DNA of 64,000 nucleotides from Phycisphaerales bacterium. GTDB taxonomy: Bacteria; Planctomycetota; Phycisphaerae; Phycisphaerales; UBA1924. This document shows positions 1 to 9,947 of this stretch, in pieces (position 1 is the first letter of the stretch; each line of letters opens with the position of its first letter). A program made the position numbers and the translations under genes. The stretch is taken from the NCBI GenBank assembly GCA_020849105.1, contig JADLGW010000058.1, positions 162,152-226,151 of the forward strand, read 5' to 3'. The notes under the pieces were generated by a model that saw only the letters and a program-made list of their open reading frames with translations, was not told where the DNA came from and did no database searches.

Positions 1-457
1 CCATCGCCGCCACGACCGTTTCCCCCACACCGGGCGGCAGGCCGTCCGCGGCCAGGCGATCGCGGAGGTCACTGTAGACCGCGCGCATCGGCTCGATCAG
101 CGCGGGGTTCTGCGCCAGCGCCGCGAAGACCGCCGACGAACTGCGCTGGCACTGCTCCGTCCACGCTTCCGCGTCGGACAGGTGGGACAGCAGCGTCCGC
201 GCCATGCGCCCCGGCCCCGCCGCGGCGCACTCGTAGGCACGCGTCGAGCACGCACGCCAGTTCTCCGCGCACCGCGTCACCAGCCCCTCGACCAGCCGGT
301 CCTTCGTGTGATAGTGATGGAGCAGCCCGCCCTTGCTCATCCCCGCTTCCGCGGCCACAGCATCCAGCGTCAGGTTCGCGATGCCCTGCCGCACCACCAC
401 CGCCTCGGCGGCGTCGAGCACGCGGTCCCTCAGGGTGGCGGCGGTCTCCCGGGTCAC
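1..457 (-). CDS. TetR/AcrR family transcriptional regulator (3' end cut by window edge)
   Basis: Translating the minus strand from a GTG at 457 gives a typical TetR N terminus: a helix rich in LDAAEAVV, then NLTLDAVAAEAGMSKGGLLHH (helix-turn-helix) and HYHTKDRLVEGLV. The ligand-binding part runs off the left edge. No ATG exists in frame upstream before the pntB stop, so GTG at 457 is the best start; a rare ATT at 469 is the only other option. A perfect 14-bp palindrome lies just upstream, consistent with autorepression. The ligand is unknown. It is transcribed in the same direction as pntAB, but 60 bp separate them. Confidence 0.85.
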   Translation of the reverse strand, partial: MTRETAATLRDRVLDAAEAVVVRQGIANLTLDAVAAEAGMSKGGLLHHYHTKDRLVEGLVTRCAENWRACSTRAYECAAAGPGRMARTLLSHLSDAEAWTEQCQRSSSAVFAALAQNPALIEPMRAVYSDLRDRLAADGLPPGVGETVVAAM

Positions 458-469
458 GGGGCGAACAAT

Positions 470-483
470 ACCGTCCGGACGGT
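470..483. promoter_or_regulatory. Perfect 14-bp palindrome, candidate TetR operator
   Basis: ACCGTCCGGACGGT equals its own reverse complement and sits 13 bp upstream of the GTG of the TetR-type gene, between it and the end of pntB. TetR-family repressors usually bind such palindromes next to their own start, so autorepression is the natural inference. No binding data are available. Confidence 0.6.
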
Positions 484-517
484 CGGAGTCAACCCCCTCC
501 GGGGCTCCGGCCTCCCC

Positions 518-1921
518 TCACCCCGCCCGCAGTTCAGCCAGGATCGCGTCCACGTTCTTCTTCGCGTCGCCGAACAGCATCACCGTGTTCTCACGGAAGA
601 ACAGCGGGTTCTCCACCCCCGCGTACCCGCTCGCCATCCCCCGCTTCATCACCACCACCGTCCGCGCCTTCCACACCTCCAGCACCGGCATCCCCGCGAT
701 CGGGCTCGCCGGGTCGTCCTGGGCGCTCGGGTTCACGATGTCGTTGGCCCCGATCACCAGCACGGTGTCCGTCTCCGGCAGCGTGCCGTTGACCTCCTCC
801 ATCTCGTGCACGATGTCGTAGGGGATCGACGCCTCCGCCAGCAGCACGTTCATATGCCCCGGAAGGCGCCCCGCCACCGGGTGGATCGCGAATCGCACCT
901 CCACGCCGCGGTCGCGCAGCAGCCGCGTGATCTCCGCCAGCGAGTGCTGCGCCTGCGCCACCGCCATCCCGTACCCCGGCACGATCACCAGCGACCGGGT
1001 CCGCCGCAGCAGGTCCGCCGTCCCGGCCGCGCTGATCTCGCGCACCGGGCCCGCGGCCGTGCCCCCGGCGCCGCCGGAGACCGCCCCGCCCTCGGTCCCG
1101 AATCCGCCCAGGATCACGCTCAGAAACGAACGGTTCATGCCCCGGCACATGATGTAACTCAGGATCGCGCCGCTGCTGCCCACCAGCGCGCCCGTGATGA
1201 TCAGCAGGTCGTTGTCCAGCATGAACCCGGCCGCCGCCGCCGCCCACCCGGAGTAACTGTTCAGCATGGACACCACGACGGGCATGTCCGCCCCGCCGAT
1301 CGCCATGACAAAGTGCGCACCCAGCAGCCCCGTGAGCCCGGTGGCTGCCAGCACCCACACCAGGCCCTCGGCCCCCGGCGCACGGCAGAACCACACGCCC
1401 AGCACCGCCGATGCCGCGACGAGCGCCAGGTTGATCGCGTGCCGCCCCGGCAGCATCACCGGCCTGCCGGAGATCACTCCCTGCAACTTGCCCCACGCCA
1501 CCACGGACCCGGTGAACGTGACCGATCCGATGCACACCCCGGCGTAGGTCTCCACCAGGTGCAGGATGCGCTCCGCCCCGGAACCGCTGTGCCCGGGCCC
1601 GAGGTACGTCGCCAGGCCGACCAGCACCGCCGCGGCGCCCACGAAACTGTGCAGGATCGCGACGAGCTGCGGCATCGCCGTCATCCTCACCCGCGACGCC
1701 ACCACCGCCCCGATCGCCGCCCCGGGGACCAGCGCCGCGGCGAGCATCCATGTGCCCCCGGACCCGCGGAGCGCCGCCGTCGCCATCAGCGCGATCAGCA
1801 TCCCGACCACGCCCAGCATGTTGCCCGTCCGCGCCGTCTCCTGGCTGGACAGACGCCCCAGGCACAGGACGAACAGCGCCGCGGCGGCGATGTACGCGGC
1901 GGTGACGATCTCCGTGGGCAC
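518..1921 (-). CDS. pntB: NAD(P) transhydrogenase subunit beta
   Basis: The 467-residue protein matches PntB in length and layout. It has a long hydrophobic N-terminal half with many membrane helices (dII), then a soluble NADP-binding dIII domain with [35 protein letters not shown], and a C terminus with [16 protein letters not shown] and MLFGDAKK. With PntA it couples proton flow across the membrane to hydride transfer from NADH to NADP+. The GTG start lies 2 nt after the pntA stop, and the Shine-Dalgarno AGGAGG is inside the last pntA codons, so the two genes are probably translationally coupled. Confidence 0.95.
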   Translation of the reverse strand: MPTEIVTAAYIAAAALFVLCLGRLSSQETARTGNMLGVVGMLIALMATAALRGSGGTWMLAAALVPGAAIGAVVASRVRMTAMPQLVAILHSFVGAAAVLVGLATYLGPGHSGSGAERILHLVETYAGVCIGSVTFTGSVVAWGKLQGVISGRPVMLPGRHAINLALVAASAVLGVWFCRAPGAEGLVWVLAATGLTGLLGAHFVMAIGGADMPVVVSMLNSYSGWAAAAAGFMLDNDLLIITGALVGSSGAILSYIMCRGMNRSFLSVILGGFGTEGGAVSGGAGGTAAGPVREISAAGTADLLRRTRSLVIVPGYGMAVAQAQHSLAEITRLLRDRGVEVRFAIHPVAGRLPGHMNVLLAEASIPYDIVHEMEEVNGTLPETDTVLVIGANDIVNPSAQDDPASPIAGMPVLEVWKARTVVVMKRGMASGYAGVENPLFFRENTVMLFGDAKKNVDAILAELRAG

Positions 1922-1923
1922 GC

Positions 1924-3495
1924 CTACCTCCTGAACATCGCCAGCATCCGGCCCGTCACGAGGAAGCCACCCGCGATGTTCACCGTCGCGATGAACACCG
2001 CCAGCGCCCCCAGGATCACCGTCGCCGACGCCGGCGCCCCGCCCAGTTGCAGCATCCCGCCGATCAGGATGATCCCGCTCACCGCGTTCGTCACGCTCAT
2101 CAGCGGCGTGTGCAGCGCGGGCTTCACGTTCCACACCACCTGCCACCCCACGAAGCACGCCAGCACGAACACCGTGAAGTGCGACATGAACGACGCCGGC
2201 GCCACAGCCCCCAGCCCGATCAGCCCAGCGCCCGCCGCCGCAAGCCACAGCATGCCGCCCGATCCCGACGCCGCCGCCCCGGCGTGTCCGCGCGACGCCG
2301 CGCCGGACGCGGCCCGGACCTCCGCGGCTACGCCGGGCTCCGGAGGGGGCGGGGGCACGGACGGCGCCGGGGCCGGCCAGGTGACCTGCCCCTCGTGCGT
2401 CGCCAGCGCCCCGCGAACCACCTCGTCCTTCAGGTCGATCCGCACCGTCCCGTCCTTCAGCACCGCCTCGACCAGCGCCGCCGCCGTCGATCCGAACATC
2501 TGGCTGGCAAGGCTCGGCATCCGGCTCGGCAGGTCCGTGTACCCGATGATGGTGACGCCCTTGTGCACCACGATCCCGCCGGGCTGGGTCAGCGCACAGT
2601 TCCCGCCCTGTTCCGCCGCAAGATCCACGATCACCGACCCCGGCCGCATGCTCTCCACCATCCCCGCCGTGATCAGTCGCGGCGCTGCCTTCCCCGGCAC
2701 CAGCGCCGTCGTCACGATGATGTCCACCTCCATCGCCTGCGCGGAGAACAACGCCATCTCCGCCTGCAGGAACGCGTCGGACATCGTCTTGGCGTACCCG
2801 CCGGTGCCCTCGCCCTCCTCCTTGACATGCACCTCCAGGAACTCCGCCCCCAGGCTCCGCACCTGGTCCCTCGTCGCCGGACGCGGGTCGAACGCCCGCA
2901 CCACCGCCCCCAGCCCCCGGGCGGTGCCCACCGCCGACAGGCCCGCCACGCCCGCACCGATCACCAGCACCTTCGCGGGCTCCACCTTCCCCGCCGCCGT
3001 GATCTGTCCGCCGAAGAACCGCCCGAAATGGGCCGCCGCCTCCACAATCGCCCGGTACCCGGCGATGTTGGCCATGGCCGACAACGCATCCATCGTCTGC
3101 GCCCGCGAGATCCGCGGCACGCAGTCCATCGCCAGGGTCGTTACACGCCGCGCCGCCAGCCGGTCCAGCAGGCTCTTGTGCTGCGACGGCCAGATGAAGC
3201 CGACCAGCACCGCACCCACCCGCAGCAGGTCGGCCTCGTGCACACCCAGTTCGGCGTGCTCCTCCGGCGGGCGCACCTTCAGCACGAGGTCCGCCCCCTC
3301 CCACACCTCGCGGACCGCCGCCGCCACCACCGCCCCGGCCTCCGCGTACTCCGCATCGCTGAAACCAGCGGCCTCCCCCGCCCCCGACTGCACGGCGACA
3401 TCCAGCCCCATCCGCTTCAGGCGGATCACCGTCTGCGGAGTCGCCGCCACCCGCCGCTCACCGGTGTGAATCTCCTTCGGGATCGCGATCCGCAT
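1924..3495 (-). CDS. pntA: NAD(P) transhydrogenase subunit alpha (fused single-chain form)
   Basis: The start at 3495 gives [20 protein letters not shown], the standard PntA/alanine dehydrogenase N terminus; the open frame extends further upstream but is not conserved-looking. The NAD-binding domain has [20 protein letters not shown] and the RQD loop region. A Pro/Ala-rich linker near residues 390-430 leads to four hydrophobic C-terminal helices. The 523-residue protein is therefore the one-piece E. coli-type alpha subunit, not the split PntAA/PntAB form. It pairs with the immediately downstream pntB. Confidence 0.95.
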   Translation of the reverse strand: MRIAIPKEIHTGERRVAATPQTVIRLKRMGLDVAVQSGAGEAAGFSDAEYAEAGAVVAAAVREVWEGADLVLKVRPPEEHAELGVHEADLLRVGAVLVGFIWPSQHKSLLDRLAARRVTTLAMDCVPRISRAQTMDALSAMANIAGYRAIVEAAAHFGRFFGGQITAAGKVEPAKVLVIGAGVAGLSAVGTARGLGAVVRAFDPRPATRDQVRSLGAEFLEVHVKEEGEGTGGYAKTMSDAFLQAEMALFSAQAMEVDIIVTTALVPGKAAPRLITAGMVESMRPGSVIVDLAAEQGGNCALTQPGGIVVHKGVTIIGYTDLPSRMPSLASQMFGSTAAALVEAVLKDGTVRIDLKDEVVRGALATHEGQVTWPAPAPSVPPPPPEPGVAAEVRAASGAASRGHAGAAASGSGGMLWLAAAGAGLIGLGAVAPASFMSHFTVFVLACFVGWQVVWNVKPALHTPLMSVTNAVSGIILIGGMLQLGGAPASATVILGALAVFIATVNIAGGFLVTGRMLAMFRR

Positions 3496-3586
3496 CGTGC
3501 CGCTCCCAGCCCTCCCCGATTCGTCAGGGGCAAGAGGGTAGCCGGGGTCGTGCCACCACCCGCACAGGCCCGCCCGGCGGTCACCC

Positions 3587-6133
3587 TCATGTCGCAGCGG
3601 CGCTCGGAAGGGTGCCCGCCGACGCGGCGATGCCCCGCCACGGGTCCGGCGGGTCGGACGCGAGCCGTCGCAGCACCGACGGCACGCTGAACGCCGACGC
3701 GGAGTCGAGGCCCGGCAGTTCATCCCAGGCCACCGGCAGCGCCACCGGTCCGCCCGGACGCGCCCGCGTGCTGTACGGAGCGATCGCCGTCGCCCCGCGA
3801 ACGTTGCGCAGGTAATCGATGAAGGTCCGGCCCCGGCGGTTGGACGCCCCGGGCACCGCTACGAAGCGCCGCGCCGCGATCCTGACCATCGCTTCCGCCG
3901 CGGCCTTGCAGAACACCCTGGCCTGTCCCCATGTGTGCCCGGCCTTCAGGGGCACCACGACGTGAACCCCTTTCCCGCCCGATACCCGCGCAAAGCCGGT
4001 CAGTGCCGCCTGCGCGAGCGCCTCCCGCACCATGAGCGCGCCGTCCACCGTCTGTCTCCACGAGACTCCCGCCCCCGGGTCCATGTCGAAGATCAGCCGA
4101 TCCGGGGCCTCCACCGCATCCGCCCGAGCCCCCCACGGGTGAAACTCCAGCACGTTCATCTGCACCAGCCCCAGCAACCCATCGAGGTCCCGGATGCACA
4201 GGTGCCGCACCATTGTGCCCCGGCCGTCCGGCACCTCGACGCTGCCGACCGCCGCGGGCATCCCCTTGGCAGGGTGTTTCTGGAAGAACATCTTGCCGCC
4301 CTCCCCGTCGGGGCAGCGGAGGATCGACAGGGGACGATCCGCGACGTGCGGCAGCATGCGCGGGCCGACCGCCTCGTAATACTCCACAACCTGACGCTTC
4401 GTCAGCGCATAGCCCGCCCCCCTGTCGGGATAGACAACCCGGTCGAGGTTGGTGAACTGCGGGGCAGCCGCGCCGGCCGCGGCCTTGTGCGGCGCAGCCG
4501 TCCGGCTCACCCGAGACCTCTTGCGGGGGGCAGGCGTCCCGCCGCGGGCCGGCGAACCAGTTCGTGGCCCCCGCACCGCATCCCGCCCCACCGCGCGCGC
4601 GTCCACGTCGTCGCGCAAACCCCGGAACGACGGGTGCCGGATGACACCGTCGCCGGTCCAGTTGCCGAACCGCACCTGCGCCACCAGGTCCGGCCGCACC
4701 CACGTCACGCCGCGGGCCTCGGCCCCGGTGGGCGGGTCCGCGAACGGCGGCGTTGCCCGCACCCGTGTCTTCAACTGCGCGGCCAGTTTCCTCAGGGTCT
4801 CGGTGCTGAACCCGGAGCCGACCTTCCCCGCGAAGCGCAGCCCGCCATCCTCGTAATAGCCCACCAGCAGCGCCCCGAACTGCTCGCGCGTCCCCTCCGG
4901 CGCGCTGAACCCGCCGATCACGAACTCCTGCTGGTTGAAGCACTTGACCTTCACCCAACTCGGTGCCCGCGATTGCGTGTAGGCCGCGCCCCGTCGCTTC
5001 GAGACAATCCCTTCGAGGCCCGCCTCGCACGCACGCCCGAACGCCGCAGCCCCGCCGCCCGCCACATGCTCGCTGTACCGCAGCCGCCCGTCCTGGCGCG
5101 GCCCGATCAGGTCCGCCAGCAGCGCTCGCCGCCGTTCCAGCGGCGACCCGGTCAGGTCGAACCCGTCGCACCACGGCAGGTCGAACGCCATGTACACAAT
5201 CGACGGCGACCGCCCCATGTGGATCGCGTTCTGCAGCGCCTGGAAGTCGCTCACGCCGCGCGTGTCCAGCAGCACCGCCTCACCGTCGAGTACGGCGTCG
5301 ACTCCCAGCCGCTCCTTCACAGCCGCCACGATCCCCGGCACCTTGGCCGTCCAGTCCAGCCCCCCGCGGCTCAGGACCGTGACCCTCTCGCCCCTGCGGA
5401 ATACCAGCAGCCGGTACCCGTCGAACTTCACCTCGTGCAGCCATTCCTCACCCTCTGGTGCCCGTTCCGCGGCCACCGCCAGTTGCGGCTTGATCCCCGC
5501 CGGCATCTTCGCCGCTCGGGCGCCCATGAGAGACGCCGCCGACACCCGCTCCGGGGGGGTCGGCCGGGCCACCACCGGGGCTCCCGCAGCGATCTCGTCC
5601 ATTGTCCGGCCGGTGGTCACGCTGGTCCCGAAGGTCTCCGCGTGTACCCCCGCGCTCGCCTCCCGATCCTTCTCCTTGATCAGCAGCCACTGGGGCTGCC
5701 TGGCAGGCCGCGAGGTCCGCACCAGCACCCACCGCCCCTTGAGCCGGTGCCCCTCCAGGTTGAACTTCAGTTCACCATCCCTGAGCGACTTGGCAGGATC
5801 GCCCCCGATCGGGCTCCAGCGCCCCTCGTCCCACACCATCACGGTCCCCGCCCCGTACTGCCCCTCGGGTATGACGCCCTCGAACGAGGCGTATCCCACC
5901 GGATGGTCCTCCACCTCCACCGCCAGCCGCTTGTCGCGGGGGTCCAGGCTCGGCCCCTTGGGCACCGCCCAACTCTTCAGCACGTCCCCCACGCGCAGGC
6001 GCAGGTCATAGTGCGCGCTCGTCGCGTAGTGCTTCTGCACCACGAACGTCCGCTCGCCTGCACGCCCCCGCGTGGGCGCCGGCTCCGGCGTGCGACCGAA
6101 GTTCCGTTTCGATCGGTACTCCCTCAGGCCCAC
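3587..6133 (-). CDS. ligD: Multifunctional ATP-dependent DNA ligase D (phosphoesterase-ligase-polymerase)
   Basis: The 848-residue protein holds all three LigD modules. The 3'-phosphoesterase domain covers about 1-165, with H41-Y-D-L-R and VEVEDHP at 73-79. The ATP-dependent ligase covers about 200-520, with the nucleotidyl lysine K236 in EVKFDGYR. The primase/polymerase covers about 565-848, with a DMDPG metal motif. It repairs double-strand breaks with Ku. The GTG start at 6133 gives [12 protein letters not shown], the usual LigD beginning, and overlaps the upstream gene by 10 nt. A longer in-frame extension to 6220 exists but lies inside that gene. The domain order PE-Lig-Pol differs from mycobacterial Pol-PE-Lig. 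Confidence 0.95.
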   Translation of the reverse strand: MGLREYRSKRNFGRTPEPAPTRGRAGERTFVVQKHYATSAHYDLRLRVGDVLKSWAVPKGPSLDPRDKRLAVEVEDHPVGYASFEGVIPEGQYGAGTVMVWDEGRWSPIGGDPAKSLRDGELKFNLEGHRLKGRWVLVRTSRPARQPQWLLIKEKDREASAGVHAETFGTSVTTGRTMDEIAAGAPVVARPTPPERVSAASLMGARAAKMPAGIKPQLAVAAERAPEGEEWLHEVKFDGYRLLVFRRGERVTVLSRGGLDWTAKVPGIVAAVKERLGVDAVLDGEAVLLDTRGVSDFQALQNAIHMGRSPSIVYMAFDLPWCDGFDLTGSPLERRRALLADLIGPRQDGRLRYSEHVAGGGAAAFGRACEAGLEGIVSKRRGAAYTQSRAPSWVKVKCFNQQEFVIGGFSAPEGTREQFGALLVGYYEDGGLRFAGKVGSGFSTETLRKLAAQLKTRVRATPPFADPPTGAEARGVTWVRPDLVAQVRFGNWTGDGVIRHPSFRGLRDDVDARAVGRDAVRGPRTGSPARGGTPAPRKRSRVSRTAAPHKAAAGAAAPQFTNLDRVVYPDRGAGYALTKRQVVEYYEAVGPRMLPHVADRPLSILRCPDGEGGKMFFQKHPAKGMPAAVGSVEVPDGRGTMVRHLCIRDLDGLLGLVQMNVLEFHPWGARADAVEAPDRLIFDMDPGAGVSWRQTVDGALMVREALAQAALTGFARVSGGKGVHVVVPLKAGHTWGQARVFCKAAAEAMVRIAARRFVAVPGASNRRGRTFIDYLRNVRGATAIAPYSTRARPGGPVALPVAWDELPGLDSASAFSVPSVLRRLASDPPDPWRGIAASAGTLPSAAAT

Positions 6134-7323
6134 GAGCCGGCCTTCCGCAGCGCCCCGCGGCGACGCCGCGCCTCGGCCCCCCACTCGCTCGCGGGGTCCA
6201 GGCGGATGTAGTCGTCCCACGCCGCCGCGGCTGTCTCCCGCTCACCCAGGCGCTCGGCCAGGTCCGCCAGGTTGTAGTGCGCATCGGCGTACCCGGGATC
6301 GGCCGCGATCGCCCGGCGCAGGTATCGCAGGGCCGACTGCCGGTCCTTCAGCACGTCCTGGACATGCGCCAGGTTGAACCACGCCCGCGCGTGCGAAGGG
6401 TCCAGCGCCACCGCCTGCGCGTACCTCTCGGCCGCGGCCTCCGGCCGCCCGCCCGCCAGCAGCACGTTGCCCAGGTTGAACTGCGGCACCGCGTCGCTCG
6501 GTGCAAGGGCCGCGGCCCGTCGAAAGGCGTGCTCCGCCTTCTCCAGGTCGCCCGCTTCCTCGTGCTCCAGCCCGGCATCGATCCACGCCGCGCTGTCGCG
6601 CGTGTCGCCGGGCACCAGCGCCAGCGGGCGCGGCGCGCCGCCGCCCGCACGGCCCGGCGCGTCGAACCGGATCTCCAGCTGCCCGCTCGTCGTCAGCAGC
6701 GCTTCCTCCAGTTCCGCCACCAGGTGCCCGGTGTCGGAGACCAGGATTGTCAGTTGAGCCAGCGGCCGCTCCACGCCCGGCAGGAACGCCCCGAGCGCAT
6801 CCAGGCTCCGGCGCAGCACCACGGGGCTCACCCCGCGCGCGATCAGCCCCGTGACCGTCCGCAGCGACACCAGGTCCTGGAAGTCGTACCGCCCCTCGCA
6901 CGCACGCACCAGCCCGCAGTGCTCCCACCGCGCCAGCGTCCGTCCGTCGATGCTCAGCGCCGCGCACACCTGTCCCGCCGTCAGCGTCTTGGCCCCACCC
7001 GCCGCCGGCGGATCGAGCCCCAGGACCTCGCGGAACTCCAGCTCGGACACCACCCGCACCGCACGCCCCGATGCGTTCAGCCGTTCGGCCTCGGCCAGTT
7101 TCCCCGTCACCCGGCCGCTGTCCATCAGCGGCCAGCCCCGCATCCCTACCACAAGCATCGTCGTCCGCGCCGTCACGCCCGCCGACGCCCGGCCCGCCGC
7201 ACACGCCACCAGCCTCTCCGCGTCCGCACGCGACAGCGTCGCGAAGCGCCCCGTGAACGCCACCCGCTGGCCCAGAAGTGCGGCCGGCTTGCCCGGTTCC
7301 ACCGTCGAGCCCGCTCGCGTCAT
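6124..7323 (-). CDS. BRCT - MerR-type HTH - TPR fusion protein between ku and ligD
   Basis: This 399-residue protein joins three recognisable parts. Residues about 15-103 look like a BRCT domain (LGQRVAFTGRFATLSR, then TTMLVVGMRGWPL and an ELEFREVLGL end). Residues about 112-180 look like a MerR-type winged helix (LTAGQVCAALSIDGRTLARWEH). Residues about 244-385 form about four TPR repeats (AWFNLAHV, AHYNLADLAERLG). The ATG shares its A with the ku stop codon, and the gene overlaps ligD by 10 nt, so it is translated as part of the end-joining operon. BRCT and TPR domains bind proteins and the HTH suggests DNA contact, so a scaffold or regulator of Ku/LigD is the inference. No catalytic motif is seen. 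Confidence 0.85.
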   Translation of the reverse strand: MTRAGSTVEPGKPAALLGQRVAFTGRFATLSRADAERLVACAAGRASAGVTARTTMLVVGMRGWPLMDSGRVTGKLAEAERLNASGRAVRVVSELEFREVLGLDPPAAGGAKTLTAGQVCAALSIDGRTLARWEHCGLVRACEGRYDFQDLVSLRTVTGLIARGVSPVVLRRSLDALGAFLPGVERPLAQLTILVSDTGHLVAELEEALLTTSGQLEIRFDAPGRAGGGAPRPLALVPGDTRDSAAWIDAGLEHEEAGDLEKAEHAFRRAAALAPSDAVPQFNLGNVLLAGGRPEAAAERYAQAVALDPSHARAWFNLAHVQDVLKDRQSALRYLRRAIAADPGYADAHYNLADLAERLGERETAAAAWDDYIRLDPASEWGAEARRRRGALRKAGSWA

Positions 7324-8204
7324 CAGGCCTGTTTCCTCTTCTGCTTCTTGACCGCGCTCGGCTCGCTCCTGGCCGGCGGCTTCTTCGCGCCGGCCCGGGA
7401 TGCCGCGGCCGGCTTGCTCGCGGCCGCCCTGCCGACCCCTTCCAGGCTCTGCTTCAGCGCCTCCGCGAAGTTGAACGTGGACGGCAGCTCCTCCTCCTGC
7501 ACGATCACCGGCGCCTGCCCGGCCACCTTGGACTTCACGAGTTCGACCAGCGCATCCTGGTATGTGTCGTGGAACTCCGACGGATCAAACTCCCCCATCA
7601 TCCCCTTGATCAGCGTCGTCGCCAGCGGCATGTAATCCTTGTTCGGAGCCCCCGCCTTGATCTCCTCGAAGTACGGCGCCGCGTCCCGCACCTCCGCCGC
7701 GGCGTGCAGCGTGTGCAGCGTGAACCCGCGGTCCCCCGGACGCAGCAGCACCGGGCGCTCGCGCCCCGCGATCGTCAGTTTGCCGATCCCCGCCGCCCCC
7801 GCCTTCTCCATCGCATCCCGCACCACGCGGAAGGCCTCCTCGCCCACAGGGCCGTCGGGCGCCACGTAGTATGTCGAGTCCAGGTACACGTCCTGTACCG
7901 AGCCCACCGGCACGAACTTCGTCAGTTCGATCGTCTTTTCCGATCGCAACTTGATCTTCTCAAGTTCTTCCTGCTCGATCACCACATACTTGTCCTTCTC
8001 GAACTCGTACCCCTTGACGATCTCCGAGCGATCCACCTGCCCATGCACAGGGCAGGTTGTCGGCATCTTGATCCGTGCGTTGCACCCCTTGTGCAACTGG
8101 TTCAGCCGGACCTTCTCCGACTCCGAGACCGCGTTGTACAACCGCACGCCGAAACTCACCAGCGAGATCCGAAGGTTGCCGGTCCAGTACGCTCGGGGAG
8201 CCAT
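7323..8204 (-). CDS. ku: DNA end-binding protein Ku
   Basis: MAPRAYWTGNLRISLVSFGV is the classical bacterial Ku start, followed by VKGYEFEKDKYVVIEQEEL, PVGSVQDVYLDSTYYVAPDG and GKLTIAGRERPVLLRP. The length of 293 residues is normal. Ku forms a homodimeric ring on broken DNA ends and recruits LigD. The C terminus is a basic Lys/Ala/Arg tail, as in many bacterial Ku proteins with extended DNA-binding tails. It is the first gene of the ku-BRCT/TPR-ligD operon. Its stop overlaps the next ATG by one base (TGATG). Confidence 0.96.
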   Translation of the reverse strand: MAPRAYWTGNLRISLVSFGVRLYNAVSESEKVRLNQLHKGCNARIKMPTTCPVHGQVDRSEIVKGYEFEKDKYVVIEQEELEKIKLRSEKTIELTKFVPVGSVQDVYLDSTYYVAPDGPVGEEAFRVVRDAMEKAGAAGIGKLTIAGRERPVLLRPGDRGFTLHTLHAAAEVRDAAPYFEEIKAGAPNKDYMPLATTLIKGMMGEFDPSEFHDTYQDALVELVKSKVAGQAPVIVQEEELPSTFNFAEALKQSLEGVGRAAASKPAAASRAGAKKPPARSEPSAVKKQKRKQA

Positions 8205-8415
8205 GCGGGTATCTCCAGGGGCCGGGAAACAGGACGGGTCGCGTCCGTGAACGTAACCCAATCGGCTCCGTCCGAAGAGTGAGTGCAGGACTCTAGAGCG
8301 GTTTGCTCGTGCGTGTCGCGCCGGCCGAGGTTCTGCGCCCGCGGCGTTCTGCCCGTGTACGGGGGTCTGGGAGCCGGGCGGGCGATTGCTGCGCGTCCCG
8401 AACGCGATCCAGCGC

Positions 8416-8997
8416 TCAGCCCTTCGCCAGCGCCCGCTCGATCCGCCGGTCCGGGACCAGCCACATCGCCGCGACCACCGCGTACAGGCCCCCGGAGGCC
8501 CACGGGCTGAAGAAGGCCGCCCCGATCGCGACCGCGTACAGCGCCACCGAGAGCATCGCCTTGCGGTCGCGACCCACCGCCCGCGCCAGCGGCGCATCAC
8601 CCGGGTACGCGGCGTTGATCGACCACTCCAGCACCAGGTACGCCGCCCCCGCCAGCATCAGCACCGCCCCGTACGCCGCCGTCGGTTCCGACGCGAACCC
8701 GTTCTCCCCCATCCACGCCGTCACGAAGGGCACCAGCGAAAGCCAGAACAGCAGGTGCAGGTTTGCCCACAGGATGCCCCCGGAGATCCCGCGGCTGGCG
8801 TGCAGCAGGTGGTGGTGGTTGACCCAGTAGATGCCGACGTACACGAAACTCAGGACGTAGCACAGGAACTTCGGCACCAGGCTCCGCAGGTCGCTGAATC
8901 GATCCGCGTGCTCGGGGGCCCGCAACTCCAGCACCATGATCGTGATGATGATCGCGATCACCCCGTCGCTGAACGCTTCCAACCGGCTCTTGGTCAT
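8416..8997 (-). CDS. TMEM175 / DUF1211 family potassium channel-like membrane protein
   Basis: The start at 8997 gives MTKSRLEAFSDGVIAIIITI, carrying the FSDGV signature on the first helix that defines the TMEM175/DUF1211 family. About six hydrophobic segments follow in 193 residues. There is a WVNHHHLLH stretch and FWLSLVPFVTAWMGEN, both typical of the family. Prokaryotic members assemble as tetrameric K+-permeable channels. An open frame extends 21 codons upstream but lacks the family pattern, so the internal ATG was chosen. Confidence 0.9.
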   Translation of the reverse strand: MTKSRLEAFSDGVIAIIITIMVLELRAPEHADRFSDLRSLVPKFLCYVLSFVYVGIYWVNHHHLLHASRGISGGILWANLHLLFWLSLVPFVTAWMGENGFASEPTAAYGAVLMLAGAAYLVLEWSINAAYPGDAPLARAVGRDRKAMLSVALYAVAIGAAFFSPWASGGLYAVVAAMWLVPDRRIERALAKG

Positions 8998-9091
8998 GGC
9001 GGTTCCTGGTGTGGGCGGAGCCCCCAGAGTAACGCGAGCGGGAACACTGCGGTACGACACGGCGCGGCGGGGCGTGGACCCGGCATGTACA

Positions 9092-9120
9092 AGAAAAAAG
9101 GACAGGCCGCGGCCTGTCCC
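9092..9120 (-). terminator. Rho-independent terminator
   Basis: Read on the minus strand, a GGACAGGCC/GGCCTGTCC stem around a GC centre is followed by TTTTTT. It lies 25 bp past the stop of the DUF1579-type gene, so it ends that transcript. Confidence 0.85.
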
Positions 9121-9144
9121 TTGAGCGCCGTTTCCGGTCGCGGC

Positions 9145-9834
9145 TCAGTTGCCCTTGTGTGCAGGGGCGGCCATGGGGACCGGGCCCGTGCGCGTCAGGG
9201 AGATCTCCATCATCTTGAACTCCTTGCCGCTCTTGGGATCGGTGCCGTACATCTCGATGGACTTGGTGTCCTTGCCCGTCGTCTTCTGGATCTCGCGGAA
9301 GGCGGTCGGCTTGCCCGTAATCGGGCAGGTGTACTTGTAGGTCCAGGTCAGCGTGTCACCGCTGGAGGAGAGTTCGCCGGTCCCCTGCATCATGGTCGTC
9401 GAGCAGTTGTCGATCCAAGTAGCCTGGTACTTCTGCGTCACGTTGTCGAAACCGTAGAGCCCGAAGCCGCTGAACGGCCCCATGCCGGGCAGTTCCGCGG
9501 CGGTCTCGCACTTGACAAAGCGACCGTCCAGGATCGGCGTGATCGTCGTGGTGCAGGTGCTCTCCGCCACCGGGGCGCCCGGCGCCATCCAGGTCTTGGT
9601 CTTGCCGTGCCACAGGCCCGCGCTCTCCGTGAGGCGCTGCTGCTGCTCGCCGGGAGTCATCGCCGCCATGCACTTGGCCGCGTCCTCGGGGGTCCAGCCG
9701 GGTGGGAGTTGCATCTCCGGCTGGCCGGCCGGCTGGGAGTGCGCCGGGGCGGGCTTGCTCGGAGTCTGCTGGGCGAACAGTGAGCCCGCCATGGCGAGCA
9801 CGGCCGCAACCGACAACATCGACGTACGGGACAT
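9145..9834 (-). CDS. Secreted DUF1579-type protein
   Basis: The ATG at 9834 follows a good GGAGG site and starts a signal peptide (MSRTSMLSVAAVLAMAGSLFAQQ, cleavage likely after FAQ). A Pro/Ala-rich linker leads to a beta-rich domain with GLWHGKTKTWMAPGAPV, ITPILDGRFVKCE, GFGLYGFDNVTQKYQATWID and GTGELSSSGDTLTWTY. This pattern belongs to the DUF1579 family of small secreted lipocalin-like proteins. The biochemical role is unknown. It is a single-gene unit with its own terminator downstream. Confidence 0.85.
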   Translation of the reverse strand: MSRTSMLSVAAVLAMAGSLFAQQTPSKPAPAHSQPAGQPEMQLPPGWTPEDAAKCMAAMTPGEQQQRLTESAGLWHGKTKTWMAPGAPVAESTCTTTITPILDGRFVKCETAAELPGMGPFSGFGLYGFDNVTQKYQATWIDNCSTTMMQGTGELSSSGDTLTWTYKYTCPITGKPTAFREIQKTTGKDTKSIEMYGTDPKSGKEFKMMEISLTRTGPVPMAAPAHKGN

Positions 9835-9947
9835 GTCCAGACCTCCAGTAAATGTTTGTCGCCGCGAACCCTCACGAGGGGCGTCGCAACGGGCGGATCG
9901 TAGGCCGCTTGGAGTGAACGCCGCTGCAACGAACCTCTCGGGCAGCC

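Noticed and set aside
518..3304. 928-codon minus-strand frame reading through from pntB upstream
   Set aside because: Only the last 467 codons are PntB; the N-terminal part is a Gly/Arg-rich shadow of pntA.
182..3469. Very long plus-strand open frame across the TetR and pntAB genes
   Set aside because: Arg/Pro/His-rich translation without motifs; it mirrors real genes on the other strand, as expected at high GC.
3935..6211. 758-codon plus-strand frame over ligD
   Set aside because: Low-complexity Pro/Arg/His translation antisense to a clear LigD; no start context.
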